Shown piece by piece: positions 42,444 to 53,041 of a DNA stretch of 64,000 nt. Numbering within the stretch: the stretch's first letter is position 1; each line of letters starts with the position of its first letter. The DNA is taken from positions 1 through 64,000 of the forward strand of contig JAQWXR010000003.1 of the NCBI GenBank assembly GCA_029254375.1, given 5' to 3'. Under the pieces are notes generated by a model that had not been told where the DNA came from, made no database searches, and worked only from the letters and a program-made list of their open reading frames with translations. Source of the stretch: Schleiferiaceae bacterium. Its GTDB lineage: Bacteria; Bacteroidota; Bacteroidia; Flavobacteriales; Schleiferiaceae. A program made the position numbers and the translations under genes.

Positions 42444-44215
42444 GGCATTCGCTGCAATTATGGGTCAGACGCGTTCTGATTTGGAGGGCTCAGCACCTTC
42501 CCATGCAGCACTTCATTTTCGTTCTGAGCATTTTGGTGGGCCTGATTTCGGGATTGGTTGCAGTTATTCTTAAAAATTCTACCCACGCCATTCAGGAGTG
42601 GATTCGTTCTGAGCGATTTGAGGATTATTACCAACTCTACTATTTTGCTTTTCCACTGGTCGGAATTCTATTGACGGTCGCCCTGGTCCGCACCTTTAAG
42701 TTGCGCACTGGCGAGGGTATCCCATCGGCCATTGAGGCTATTTCGCGTCACGGAGGCATTATTCCCCGATCTCAAATCTATACTTCCTTCCTCACTTCAG
42801 TCGTGACGGTTGGCTTTGGGGGCTCGGTGGGCTTGGAGGGACCGGCCGTCGGCACAGGTTCGGCGATTGGCTCCAATTTGGCTCGTTGGCTTCGGCTGGG
42901 GTTTAAGCAACGCATCTTGTTGATTGCCTGTGCGACGGCCGGTGCGATCGCTTCCATTTTTGGCGCTCCCGTTGCAGCCATCATTTTTACCCTAGAGTTA
43001 TTTAGCATTGACCTCACCCTTAGTTCACTCGTTCCCCTGTTGTTAGCCTCTGCCACAGGTGCTTTGACCGGACTCATGATGAGTGATGGGAGCAAGCTCT
43101 TTTATGCGGAGGGCATTGAGGATTTCGACCCAGTTAACCTCCCATATTATTTGCTTTTAGGGGTCGCCTGTGCCCTGGTGTCCTTGTATTTCAAACGGGT
43201 TTTTGCCTTGAGTGGCCGACTCGTAATGCGCTGGAATAACCGTTGGGCCAAAGCCATAACGGGTGGTGTCTTATTGGGTGCACTCATTTTTGTGATGCCC
43301 CCGCTCTATGGCGAAGGGTTTAGTACGATTCAAGCTGCACTTCGAGGGGATGACTGGTCTATTTTATCCCAAAATTGGCTTGGAGTTGAGGCGGATAATC
43401 TCTTTTGGGGAATCGGATTGCTTATTGGTTTACTCCTTCTGAAAGTCACGGCGGCTTCTTTAACCATTCACGCCGGGGGAATTGGTGGCATGTTTGCTCC
43501 TACCTTGTTCATGGGGAGCATTTTGGGCCTGATTTTCGTGCGGGCATTAGAATTAGCTGGAATTAACGATCTCCCTGCGGTACACTTTGTCTTAATCGCC
43601 ATGGCCGGACTCATGGCCGGCACCATGCATGCCCCCCTAACCGCCATCTTTATGATTTCGGAGATCGGCGGAGGCTATCCGCTGATCTTGCCCTTGATGA
43701 TGACCAGTGCCTTAGCCTTCTTTCTAACGCGTTCTTGGGATCCAAATAGTATCTATACAGAGTACCTCTCTCAACGGGGCCGTCAATGGACCCAGTCCAA
43801 GGATAAAGCTGTTTTGACGCTCCTAGACATGGAAGATGCTATGGAACGAGATATTGAATCTGTCGAACCGGATACCGCCCTGTACCTCTGTCAAGCCACG
43901 TTGGCTCGCTGCCATAGAAACCTTATTGCCGTGACCGAAGATGGCCGAATGGTAGGCTACCTCACTTGGGAAGATATATGGCGGGCACAACGGGAAGATC
44001 ACCATGAGGAAGTCACGGCCAAGGACGCCATGAAATCCGCGCCAGCTCGAATCCAGTACAACGACCCCATGGAGCACGTGCTAAGTCAAATGGAAAAAAC
44101 GGGAATGTGGTACTTGCCTGTCTACCAGGATAATAAGTGGCTGGGTTTAGTTTCCAAAACCAAACTCTTTGAAGCCTACCGAAAACAAGTCCAAGATTTG
44201 AGCCACGAATCCTAA
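42440..44215 (+). CDS. ClC-family chloride channel with CBS domains
   Basis: [49 protein letters not shown]. Confidence 0.95.
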   Translation: MRHSLQLWVRRVLIWRAQHLPMQHFIFVLSILVGLISGLVAVILKNSTHAIQEWIRSERFEDYYQLYYFAFPLVGILLTVALVRTFKLRTGEGIPSAIEAISRHGGIIPRSQIYTSFLTSVVTVGFGGSVGLEGPAVGTGSAIGSNLARWLRLGFKQRILLIACATAGAIASIFGAPVAAIIFTLELFSIDLTLSSLVPLLLASATGALTGLMMSDGSKLFYAEGIEDFDPVNLPYYLLLGVACALVSLYFKRVFALSGRLVMRWNNRWAKAITGGVLLGALIFVMPPLYGEGFSTIQAALRGDDWSILSQNWLGVEADNLFWGIGLLIGLLLLKVTAASLTIHAGGIGGMFAPTLFMGSILGLIFVRALELAGINDLPAVHFVLIAMAGLMAGTMHAPLTAIFMISEIGGGYPLILPLMMTSALAFFLTRSWDPNSIYTEYLSQRGRQWTQSKDKAVLTLLDMEDAMERDIESVEPDTALYLCQATLARCHRNLIAVTEDGRMVGYLTWEDIWRAQREDHHEEVTAKDAMKSAPARIQYNDPMEHVLSQMEKTGMWYLPVYQDNKWLGLVSKTKLFEAYRKQVQDLSHES

Positions 44216-44301
44216 GTAGGGGGCGTCGTTCACGCCTTAGTAGAGATTATTTCTAACCTTTCAAAACAAGGGTGAGTCCTTGGTGTTATCTTTAGAGACC
44301 C

Positions 44302-44327
44302 AAGGCTACTTAACAGCCTTTTTTTTA
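44302..44327 (+). terminator. Intrinsic terminator after the ClC gene / in the leader of the next gene
   Basis: AAGGCT-ACTTAAC-AGCCTTTTTTTT. Confidence 0.75.
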
Positions 44328-44344
44328 TTTCACCCTAATAACGG

Positions 44345-47300
44345 ATGCGTATGTTTCGTCCCCTTTTCATTTGCTTCAGCCTTCTTTTTTCGGCTTTTTC
44401 GATGCGTGCCCAAACGACAGCTTCGTATGTCGATTTAATGAATGATCCGACCGTCAATTTTTATGACGTTGTAGAGGCCTTCAACGAATACTGGGAGGGT
44501 AAATCCGTAGAAAAAGGAAAGGGATGGAAACAGTTCAAGCGCTGGGAAGCATTTATGGAGCCCCGTGTCCATCCAACGGGGATTCGTCCCAACGCTCAAG
44601 CACTTTACCAAGGCTATGCTGCAGGCATTCAAGGAACGAGCACTGCCTCGACCGGGGGCTTGGGTCAGTGGTCCATTGTTGGACCCTTTGATGGAAATAG
44701 TTTGGATGGAATTGGGCGCGTCAATGTGATTGCCTTCCATCCTACGATAGCGAATACTTTATATGCCGGAGCCCCAGCTGGTGGTCTGTGGAAGTCCACA
44801 GACGATGGATTAACCTGGTCTACCAATACCGACTTGTTGCCCAACTTAGGCGTTTCGGCCATTTTAATTGATCCGAGCAATCCTTTGATCATGTATATCG
44901 GTACCGGAGATCGCGATGCAGGGGATACGTACTCTTTGGGCGTGATGAAATCGGTTGATGGAGGGCAGACATGGAATCCAACAGGGTTGAGCTTTAATCT
45001 CACGCAATCTGCACGTATTTCCGGAATGGCGATGCACAAAGACAGCACGCATCATTTGGTGGCGGCGACACGTAGCGGAATTTACCGAAGCTTGAATGGC
45101 GGTGCTAGTTGGACTGTTGAAGCGGGAGGCACCTTTGGTTGCCTGGTCCAAGTTCCAGGAACCAATAAGCTTTATGCGGGAACAAGCAGCAACGGCCGCA
45201 TTTGGATGTCTAACGATTTCGGGGATACCTGGACCATGTTAACCAGCGGCCTACCAACGAACGCCGGCCGAGTTGAATTGGCCACAACGGAAGCCGATAC
45301 AAACTATGTCTATGCCCTCTATGGCGCCAATAATAATGGACTGTATGGGGTCTACCGCAGTATCAATGGCGGCACTTCTTGGACGCAGCGACATGGTGCC
45401 TCTCCCAACTTGCTAGATTGGAGCACCAATGGATCGGGATCTGGAGGTCAAGCGTGGTATGACTTGTCGATTGCCGTTTCGCCTTTGGATAAAGACGTCG
45501 TATTAACCGGCGGAGTCAACGTATGGCGCTCCAACAATGGCGGGACTAGCTTCGCGTTAAGTGGCCACTGGTATGGCGGCGGCGGCGCTTCCTTCGTCCA
45601 TGCGGACCACCACTGGATGATTTTCAAATCAGGAACTAATCAAGTCTATGCAGGCTGTGATGGCGGGGTCTATAAATCAGGCAATGGCGGAGTGAACAAC
45701 TCATGGGTTTCCCGCAACATTGGCCTATCTATTACACAGTATTACAAAATTGGAACGACGGAAGCAGATACCACGTTAACTATTGCTGGAGCACAAGACA
45801 ATGGAACCCATCTGAACGATAATGGATGGGACAAAGTCGGAGGCGGTGATGGTATGGACTGTGCTATTTCGGCTTCTGACGGCAACACCATGTACCGATC
45901 AATTTACTACGGGGATTTTGACAAATCCACGAATGGTGGAAATAGCTTCAATTCTTCCTTTAACCTCCCTCCTGCAGGCACAGGCAACTGGGTAACGCCT
46001 TTCTTAGCGAGCCGAATCAACTCTAACACCTTGTATGCCGGCTTCACCAAACTTTGGAAGAGTACCAATGCCGGCGGCAGCTTCAGTGCTACGAGCAGCA
46101 ACAACGTTCAAGGATCGAGCAACATTGACTGCATTGCAGAGGCATTAAGTAATTCTAACGTGCTTTATGTGAGCATTGATGAACGACTATTCCACAGTTC
46201 AGATGGCGGACAGACCTGGAACTGGATCACCTCTAATGTGGGTAGTAGTAATGTTATAAGCGGAATCACGGTGGACCCTAGCAATGAAAACCACGTTTGG
46301 ATTTCCAAATCAGGCTATTACGCGGGCACTAAGGTCTACGAAACCTTTAATGCAGGTGGCTCTTGGTACAACCGCAGCGGCAGCTTGCCCAATATTCCCG
46401 CGAATTGCATTGCTGTTCAGCCAAACAGCAACGGCATTGTATACGTCGGAACAGATCTCGGCGTCTATTACCGCGACGCCTCGATGAGCGATTGGGTTCC
46501 TTTTATGCAGGGATTGCCTAACACGGTCATCAATGACATCGAGATTCTCAACAATGCTGGTATCATCCGCGTGGGAACGTATGGACGTGGCGTCTGGCAG
46601 AGTCCCTTGGCGACGGCTTTCTTGGATCGCCCCGAAGCTAATTTTTCAGTTTCCTCTGAAGTCTTGTGTAGTATCGCTGATACGATTTCCCTGACCGACC
46701 AGTCCAGCAACCTACCAAGCTCATGGTCCTGGACGATTTACCCATCGACCTTTCAGTTTGTGAACGGTAGTAGCTCAACTTCTTCCGATCCTCAAGTGTC
46801 CTTTAGCGCTTCAGGGGCGTACACCATTCAATTGGTGGTGGAAAATGCCTACGGAAAAGACACCCTCACTCGTCCCGCGTACATTCATGTGGGTGGAATT
46901 CAATCCCCCGTAGTGGAGGAATTTGTTGCTGCCATCCCTTCACGATGGACCCTGGAGAATCCAGACTTTGGTCAAGGGTGGGGTATCGCTCCCGTAGGCA
47001 GTGCCAACGATAATACCTCGGCTATTTTCCGAGGATATGGCTACAGTGCCGCCGGACAGACGGACAATTTAATTTCTCCGAGCTACCTCATCGATACGGC
47101 GAGCACCTTGGTCTATGATTTGGCCTACCGCCCGCTGACTGGTGGAGCATCCGATACCCTCACGGTGTTTATCAGCACGGATTGTGGCGACACATGGACG
47201 TCTCTTCGTCAATACGTAGAAACCGGTAATAATACCTTCGCAACGGGGGCCGCTCAAGGCAATGCTTTCGTGCCAAGCTCTAGCAGTGATTGGCGGACGG

Positions 47301-48868
47301 ACAGCATCGATTTGACCGGTTATGCGGGCCAAGTGCAGTTTAAGTTCGAAGCCCGCAATGGCAATGGCAACCATGTGTATTTGGACTTTTTGCGTATCAC
47401 ATCCGCTAGCGTCCCGGCGCCGACCGCTGATTTCTTCAGTGATACGACCACATGTATTAATAAAGCGACTCCATTCTTCTTTGCGGGTACAGGAAGCGGA
47501 TTGAGTTATTCATGGAGTTTCCCCGGAGCTTCTCCAAGTAGTTCTTCTTCGGCTAAGCCCGTGGTTTCCTATCCTTCCGCTGGTCTTAAATCTGTCACAC
47601 TCACTGTGAGCAACAGTGCCGGAAATGCCACGTTGACAAAAACCAGCTACCTCGCGGTTGGAACGCTTTCTAGTCCCTCCGTTTCGATTGTTTCCAGCTC
47701 CACAGCCGCCTGTATAGGGGACACCATCACCTACACGGCAAGCCCAGTTAACGCAGGATCCAACCCGATCTATAAGTGGATTGTCAATGGAGGCCAACGC
47801 GGAGGAAATGCAGCCTCCCTAACGTTGTTTAACTTGAATAATGGAGACAGCGTTCGCTGTGTGGTGACTTCTTCCGAGGATTGTGCGGCCCCTCTTCGCG
47901 CCTCCTCCAACACCCTTCAAGCCAATATTCTTGCCTTGCCCACAGTCAATGCCGGTTCCTATAGCTCGGTGTGCGTGGGCGGTGCGCCTATTAACCTCGT
48001 TGGCACACCGAGTGGTGGAAGTTTCTCTGGTCTCGGTGTAAGTAGCAACCAATTCTTGGCCACCACAGTAGGACAGGGAATCTACACCGTGACTTACACC
48101 TACATGAATAGCAACGGCTGTGTCAATACGGCTACATCGGATATTCAAGTACTTCCGTCTCCAAATATTTTTCTCAACCTACCCATGGCTGTGCTTTGTG
48201 AAAACGATCCCGCTTTTAGCGCATCTGGAGGTTATCCAAGCGGAGGAAATTACTTTGTAGATGGCGTAGCGAGTACACAAATCAATGCATCGGCCTTGTC
48301 GGTGGGAATGCACGAACTCAAATACATCTATACCAATGGGATATGTACTTCTGAGCGCGTAGATAGTTTTGAAGTGCGTTCGGCACCCCCAATGCCCACT
48401 GTTCAAGTTTTTGATGGCGATTCTTTATACTGCCCACAAGCTGCCAACGGATGGGATATCCAGTGGCTTGACGGAAATTTGAACCCCATCTCGGGCGCTA
48501 CGCAAGCCTGGTATGTTGCTCCTGCACCAGGCACTTTCTATGCCCGTCTAAAGCTTGGATTGAGCTGCTTCCCCACTTCGAGCCCAACAGCAGTTACTTC
48601 CATGGAGGAGTTTGCTTTCGGCCGCCTCGCGATTCATCCAAATCCAAGCACAAATTGGTTGACGGTGCAAATGAAATCAAGTGCCGGTCAACCCTATACC
48701 TTGCGATGGACCGATGCCTCTGGTGCCTTGATTTATCAAGAAATCCATAGCGGAACGGGTGAGGTGGTTGAGCACCGTTTTAACCTTCAAAGCTGGCCAA
48801 ACGGAATCTACTTCATTGAGCGTCGTGATGCAGAATTCCAAATCACTGAACGTGTAGTGAAATTCTAA
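44345..48868 (+). CDS. Large secreted VPS10/sortilin-like beta-propeller protein with PKD-like domains and T9SS type A C-terminal domain
   Basis: Repeated Asp-box-like motifs (GLWKSTDDGLTW, MKSVDGGQTW, YRSLNGGASW, YRSINGGTSW); PKD-like regions; C-term LAIHPNPSTNWLTV...GIYFIERRD. Confidence 0.88.
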   Translation: MRMFRPLFICFSLLFSAFSMRAQTTASYVDLMNDPTVNFYDVVEAFNEYWEGKSVEKGKGWKQFKRWEAFMEPRVHPTGIRPNAQALYQGYAAGIQGTSTASTGGLGQWSIVGPFDGNSLDGIGRVNVIAFHPTIANTLYAGAPAGGLWKSTDDGLTWSTNTDLLPNLGVSAILIDPSNPLIMYIGTGDRDAGDTYSLGVMKSVDGGQTWNPTGLSFNLTQSARISGMAMHKDSTHHLVAATRSGIYRSLNGGASWTVEAGGTFGCLVQVPGTNKLYAGTSSNGRIWMSNDFGDTWTMLTSGLPTNAGRVELATTEADTNYVYALYGANNNGLYGVYRSINGGTSWTQRHGASPNLLDWSTNGSGSGGQAWYDLSIAVSPLDKDVVLTGGVNVWRSNNGGTSFALSGHWYGGGGASFVHADHHWMIFKSGTNQVYAGCDGGVYKSGNGGVNNSWVSRNIGLSITQYYKIGTTEADTTLTIAGAQDNGTHLNDNGWDKVGGGDGMDCAISASDGNTMYRSIYYGDFDKSTNGGNSFNSSFNLPPAGTGNWVTPFLASRINSNTLYAGFTKLWKSTNAGGSFSATSSNNVQGSSNIDCIAEALSNSNVLYVSIDERLFHSSDGGQTWNWITSNVGSSNVISGITVDPSNENHVWISKSGYYAGTKVYETFNAGGSWYNRSGSLPNIPANCIAVQPNSNGIVYVGTDLGVYYRDASMSDWVPFMQGLPNTVINDIEILNNAGIIRVGTYGRGVWQSPLATAFLDRPEANFSVSSEVLCSIADTISLTDQSSNLPSSWSWTIYPSTFQFVNGSSSTSSDPQVSFSASGAYTIQLVVENAYGKDTLTRPAYIHVGGIQSPVVEEFVAAIPSRWTLENPDFGQGWGIAPVGSANDNTSAIFRGYGYSAAGQTDNLISPSYLIDTASTLVYDLAYRPLTGGASDTLTVFISTDCGDTWTSLRQYVETGNNTFATGAAQGNAFVPSSSSDWRTDSIDLTGYAGQVQFKFEARNGNGNHVYLDFLRITSASVPAPTADFFSDTTTCINKATPFFFAGTGSGLSYSWSFPGASPSSSSSAKPVVSYPSAGLKSVTLTVSNSAGNATLTKTSYLAVGTLSSPSVSIVSSSTAACIGDTITYTASPVNAGSNPIYKWIVNGGQRGGNAASLTLFNLNNGDSVRCVVTSSEDCAAPLRASSNTLQANILALPTVNAGSYSSVCVGGAPINLVGTPSGGSFSGLGVSSNQFLATTVGQGIYTVTYTYMNSNGCVNTATSDIQVLPSPNIFLNLPMAVLCENDPAFSASGGYPSGGNYFVDGVASTQINASALSVGMHELKYIYTNGICTSERVDSFEVRSAPPMPTVQVFDGDSLYCPQAANGWDIQWLDGNLNPISGATQAWYVAPAPGTFYARLKLGLSCFPTSSPTAVTSMEEFAFGRLAIHPNPSTNWLTVQMKSSAGQPYTLRWTDASGALIYQEIHSGTGEVVEHRFNLQSWPNGIYFIERRDAEFQITERVVKF

Positions 48869-48890
48869 ACACAGGTTTTTTAAGCAACAA

Positions 48891-48922
48891 AAAACCCGCG
48901 GGGATGACCCGCGGGTTTTTTT
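48891..48922. terminator. Intrinsic terminator between convergent genes
   Basis: AAAACCCGCGGG-GATGA-CCCGCGGGTTTTTTT. Confidence 0.92.
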
Positions 48923-48940
48923 GTGAGCAGAAGTAATTAT

Positions 48941-49636
48941 TTATGCCGTGACCATATGGTTCAGAAGGCTATGGAAAAGGTCCAAGCCGTCTGTATTGAG
49001 CAATTGGGCATCGGCTGCGCGCTCTGGGTGAGGCATCATTCCCATTACATTGCGACCGGCATTGCAAACACCCGCAATATTTTGGATCGCTCCATTGGGA
49101 TTCGCGTTGTCCGTAATGGACCCGTCGGACTCACAATATCGGAACATCACTTGGCCCTGATCATTGAGCAGCTTTAATGTTTCTTCATCCGCAAAGTAGC
49201 GGCCCTCCCCATGCGCAATGGGGATTTTGTACGCTTTATTTTCGTTCAAATCAGCCGTCATCAGACTAAGGCTTGAGGCAGGACGAAGAAATACATTTTT
49301 ACAAATGAATTTGTGGCTCGCATTGTGTAAAAGCGCCCCTTTCACAAGTTGGGTCTCAGTCAGAATTTGGAAACCATTGCAAACGCCTAAGACATAGCCC
49401 CCGCGATCTGCGTGCTTAAGCACCTCTTCCATGATAGGAGAAAAGCGTGCAATGGCACCTGAACGCAAATAGTCACCGTAAGAAAACCCCCCCGGCAATA
49501 CGACCATATCAACCCCTTTCAGGTCACGGTCTTTGTGCCAAAGAGCTACCGTTTCACACCCCAAGCCATCGCGGAGGGTGTCTATCATGTCTTGATCACA
49601 ATTGGATCCAGGGAAGGAGACTACGCCAAATTTCAT
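48941..49636 (-). CDS. purQ: Phosphoribosylformylglycinamidine synthase subunit PurQ
   Basis: MKFGVVSFPGSNCDQDM; LPGGFSYGDYLRSGAIARFSPIM; VLGVCNGFQILTE. Confidence 0.96.
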   Translation of the reverse strand: MKFGVVSFPGSNCDQDMIDTLRDGLGCETVALWHKDRDLKGVDMVVLPGGFSYGDYLRSGAIARFSPIMEEVLKHADRGGYVLGVCNGFQILTETQLVKGALLHNASHKFICKNVFLRPASSLSLMTADLNENKAYKIPIAHGEGRYFADEETLKLLNDQGQVMFRYCESDGSITDNANPNGAIQNIAGVCNAGRNVMGMMPHPERAADAQLLNTDGLDLFHSLLNHMVTA

Positions 49637-49658
49637 AGGACAAAGGTAGCCAATGCCC

Positions 49659-50735
49659 TTAGATTCTTCCGTTGGATTTTCCCAACAAATTGCATAGACG
49701 ATAGAGAAGTCGGCTTCCCACATTGGCATCCCAATCTCCTTCGGGACCCGGCGCCACTTCGTTTAAATCAAGTCCAATAATCTGTCGACCAGAGGCCATA
49801 ACTTGCTCCACCAGGAACAAAATTTGCTCCACTTCAAAGCCTCCAGCCACGGGTGTTCCTGTATGTGGACAGAGTTTGGGGTCCAGGCCATCAATGTCGA
49901 AACTGAGATAGACCTTTTGTGGAAGTGCTGCCACGATCAAACCAACTTGAGCAGCCCAGGTGCTTCCCTGGAATTGCGCTTGCTTCAGGTCTCGATCGAA
50001 AAACACGGAAATCCGGTCTCCCAAGTCCTGCATCACTTCCAATTCTTCCTCACAATAGTCACGGATTCCTACTTGGACTAATCGAGCGATGCCCTTATGC
50101 TTCATGGCATTGTACATGATGCTCGCATGGGAATACGTGAAGTCCTCGTAGGCCTTACGCAAATCCATATGCGCATCAATTTGGAGAATCCCCATACCTG
50201 GGTTGCGATCAGCTAGCACTTGAATATAGCCTAAGGGGGTGCTGTGATCCCCGCCTAGGAGAGCCACCAACTGGCCTTGATCCAAATATATTTTCACTTG
50301 CTCGGCCACCCAGTCTATCATAAAACGACAAGCGGCTTCAATCTTTTCATGGTTCTTCAACATACGTTGCATTGGCAAGCCTTCTGCCAAAGCTTCCATG
50401 TAGGCCTCCGCGCGTTCGCGATTTCGCTCGGACTTTGCGGCCAATTTGCTTGGGCTTGGGGCCATCCACAGCCCCATTTTCCATGCCATATCCACGGAGG
50501 GGTCATATAGATCTACTTGAGCAGAAGCTTCACGCATCGCCTCTGGACCGCGCGCGGTTCCCGACGCATAGCTGACGGTCACTTCCCATGGAACGGGAAG
50601 AATGACCACTTCCGCCGATTCTGCGTCAAAAGGAAGTCCATAGACTTGGCCCGGCGCTGCTAAACCATTTGGATCAAAATCCTGGGCCTGTGCTTGGCGC
50701 TTCGCCGCACGTTGGCCAGCCTGTTCTTCTGTCAT
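49659..50735 (-). CDS. Agmatinase/formimidoylglutamase-like ureohydrolase
   Basis: LLGGDHSTPLGYIQ; QIDAHMDLRKAYEDFTYSHAS; LSFDIDGLDPKLCPHTGTPVAGGF. Confidence 0.92.
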   Translation of the reverse strand: MTEEQAGQRAAKRQAQAQDFDPNGLAAPGQVYGLPFDAESAEVVILPVPWEVTVSYASGTARGPEAMREASAQVDLYDPSVDMAWKMGLWMAPSPSKLAAKSERNRERAEAYMEALAEGLPMQRMLKNHEKIEAACRFMIDWVAEQVKIYLDQGQLVALLGGDHSTPLGYIQVLADRNPGMGILQIDAHMDLRKAYEDFTYSHASIMYNAMKHKGIARLVQVGIRDYCEEELEVMQDLGDRISVFFDRDLKQAQFQGSTWAAQVGLIVAALPQKVYLSFDIDGLDPKLCPHTGTPVAGGFEVEQILFLVEQVMASGRQIIGLDLNEVAPGPEGDWDANVGSRLLYRLCNLLGKSNGRI

Positions 50736-50763
50736 CACCCTGCAAAAGTAGGTGGAGCATGCA

Positions 50764-52953
50764 TCACTCCCGCATTTTTAGCATGAATGCCCGGCGGCGA
50801 ATACCCGAAGAGGGGGAAGTCCATTCCAACTCCCATAGCCAGTCTTTTCCAGGAGGGGGCTCCAAAAGACTGGTCCAAGTGCCTTCCGCTGGAAGGATAC
50901 CGCTGGCCTTCCAAGCTGTCCAAGCATCTCCACGAATATGGAGCCAGCGCTCGCGCAATTGCCACGCCCCCTCCTCTCGAAACTGAAAGGCCACCTGAGG
51001 ACGCTGGATAGAGGACCATTCATCTTGAAGCACCTGTACCCGACCCCATACTGACTTGGCGGATACCTCTGGCTGCCATCGTCCCGGGGAGGCCGAGTCG
51101 CCGGACGTAAACCATCCCCCTTCAGTACTTCGTCCCCACGAAAGACCCTCGCTTTGAGCTCCCAAGGCTGACGAGTGACGCATCCCCTCCATATGCTCTA
51201 GCTCCAGCCCGTCACTTCGGAAAAGTCCCACATATCCCCCCTCTTCAATGGCCCATAGATTTTCTGCCAAGGGTCGAATTTTAGTTGAATCTCCGGCCGA
51301 GTATCGTGCTGCACTCTTCCTCGGGTCCTCACTGTAGGCCCAAACTTCCTTTGGCAGGATAAATTCTCCCATTCGACCCAAGCGCCTCCATTCCATTGGC
51401 CACGGGGCATCCCCTACAAATAGAGCCCCCAAATCAAGCACCTCCTTTGTTGCGTTATAGAGTTCAATAAATCTCGGCTCAAAGGGCAAGGGATCCGCCA
51501 GCAATTCTGTCCATAGGAGCTCGCCAGCTTGTGCCATGCGTGGCAAGCCCCAAAACAAGCTGTCAATTTCCCACCTATCCCCAGCGCAAGTACTCCATAC
51601 GCGTGGGAGGCATAGGGCATAAAGCTGCCCGGGAATGGGTGGGACCAGCGGGCTCCAAATACTCAGTCCAGGGCGAACATGATCCCAACGGCCTTCGGCA
51701 TTTGAAGGCAGTGTACTGGGATCTATAGGGTGCCTCCACTCCACATGAAGATTCCATCGCCCGCTACTATCAGGAAGGGCGCGAAGCGAAGGGTAGTTCA
51801 GCGCGATAGGCTGCCTATCCCCGGCCGGAAATCTTCCCAAACTAGCTCCCGAAAGCTCCGTGCACGAATGCCATGTAGCGGGTAGACATGCCTGCTCCCG
51901 GTGGCTAGGTTCCAAACTATAGCCCCCTTGGGCTTTGCCTTTTGGGTGATGCCATGTTTGGCTATAGGTCCATTGGCCTAGAATCTGTCCTGAACTATGT
52001 TCCAATTCGATGCTGGCGTCGCCCGGCAAATCAATTTCCAGTGGCCACAGGATCGCCTCCGGAGGGAGCTGGGACCTGAGGACTTCGGGACCAATCACCA
52101 CCGCTTGCCCGGCTGGGAGCCAGAGGGAGGCCAGAGGATAGCTCCTTTGATTGACCCTCAAAGTCCAGTCTGCCATGAGCTTTGGCCCCACACCGAGGAT
52201 TTCACCTTCCAAAAAATCTACTGGAGGAGAAATCCCTGGAATTAAGGGTTGTGGATTCGAAAAGACTTCGGTCCATCGCCAGTCTATCCATGGCTGCAGG
52301 GCATGATTCGGCTTACTGACGACCCAAATGGAAGACCAGGTGAATTTATCTCGGCGGCTTGCCGAATATTGAGCCACCCAGCGCAATCTATGGATTGGAG
52401 GGACTAGGCTATCTGGCGGCGAGATCACCTCCCCCCAGGAAGCACTTCCCGGCGATGCATACCATCGAAGGTGATAGCGTTTGAACCGGTCGTAGGAGAT
52501 TTCGATGAAAATCTCTGTCTGGCTGTAGTCCAAAACCCCAGCAGGACTGACGCAAAGAAGATTTTCCCCGCGTCCATCCACCCGAAAGAGCGCCAATTCA
52601 TCTTGATTTGCCCCAATACGCAACTCCAGGTAGGAGGAGGAAGTAGCCTGGCATTGAAACAGGCTGTAATTCACAGAGGAAGGGTTAAAACCAAGGGTCA
52701 ATTGAAAAGATACTTGCCAGTCCCCACTAAGAACACAAGAACGCTCTATAAAGCTCATTCCATCCATAGGTGCATCTAACTGGAGGGTATTTCCTTCCCA
52801 GCGAAAGTGGCCAAGATCGCCGCTGCATCGATTTGAATCGGCCCCAGTCCAGTCTATAAAAAAGGCCGAATCTTGCTGGGCTTTGACCAGGTGAGGGCAG
52901 AGGGTCGCCGCGAGGAACAACATTCCGAACAATCGCTGTAGGATCGCGGTCAT
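50764..52953 (-). CDS. Secreted lamin-tail-domain-like protein, Trp-rich
   Basis: Signal peptide MTAILQRLFGMLFLAATLCPHLVKA; LLWTELLADPLPFEPRFIELYNATKEVLDLGALFV is LTD-like. Start trimmed to avoid overlap with asd. Confidence 0.7.
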   Translation of the reverse strand: MTAILQRLFGMLFLAATLCPHLVKAQQDSAFFIDWTGADSNRCSGDLGHFRWEGNTLQLDAPMDGMSFIERSCVLSGDWQVSFQLTLGFNPSSVNYSLFQCQATSSSYLELRIGANQDELALFRVDGRGENLLCVSPAGVLDYSQTEIFIEISYDRFKRYHLRWYASPGSASWGEVISPPDSLVPPIHRLRWVAQYSASRRDKFTWSSIWVVSKPNHALQPWIDWRWTEVFSNPQPLIPGISPPVDFLEGEILGVGPKLMADWTLRVNQRSYPLASLWLPAGQAVVIGPEVLRSQLPPEAILWPLEIDLPGDASIELEHSSGQILGQWTYSQTWHHPKGKAQGGYSLEPSHREQACLPATWHSCTELSGASLGRFPAGDRQPIALNYPSLRALPDSSGRWNLHVEWRHPIDPSTLPSNAEGRWDHVRPGLSIWSPLVPPIPGQLYALCLPRVWSTCAGDRWEIDSLFWGLPRMAQAGELLWTELLADPLPFEPRFIELYNATKEVLDLGALFVGDAPWPMEWRRLGRMGEFILPKEVWAYSEDPRKSAARYSAGDSTKIRPLAENLWAIEEGGYVGLFRSDGLELEHMEGMRHSSALGAQSEGLSWGRSTEGGWFTSGDSASPGRWQPEVSAKSVWGRVQVLQDEWSSIQRPQVAFQFREEGAWQLRERWLHIRGDAWTAWKASGILPAEGTWTSLLEPPPGKDWLWELEWTSPSSGIRRRAFMLKMRE

Positions 52954-53006
52954 AGTATAGAAACAGGCGCTAAAGGAATAGGGTATCATCGTGGTCATGG
53001 CTAGGT

Positions 53007-53014
53007 TACTTTTG
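53007..53014 (+). promoter_or_regulatory. TACTTTTG -7-type element upstream of asd
   Basis: TAnnTTTG match 27 nt before ATG 53042. Confidence 0.45.
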
Positions 53015-53041
53015 TGCAGAATTACTAGTGCACTGTCAGTT

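Noticed and set aside
47069-48406. Minus-strand ORFs opposite the T9SS propeller gene
   Set aside because: Antisense frames inside a well-supported 1507-aa gene.
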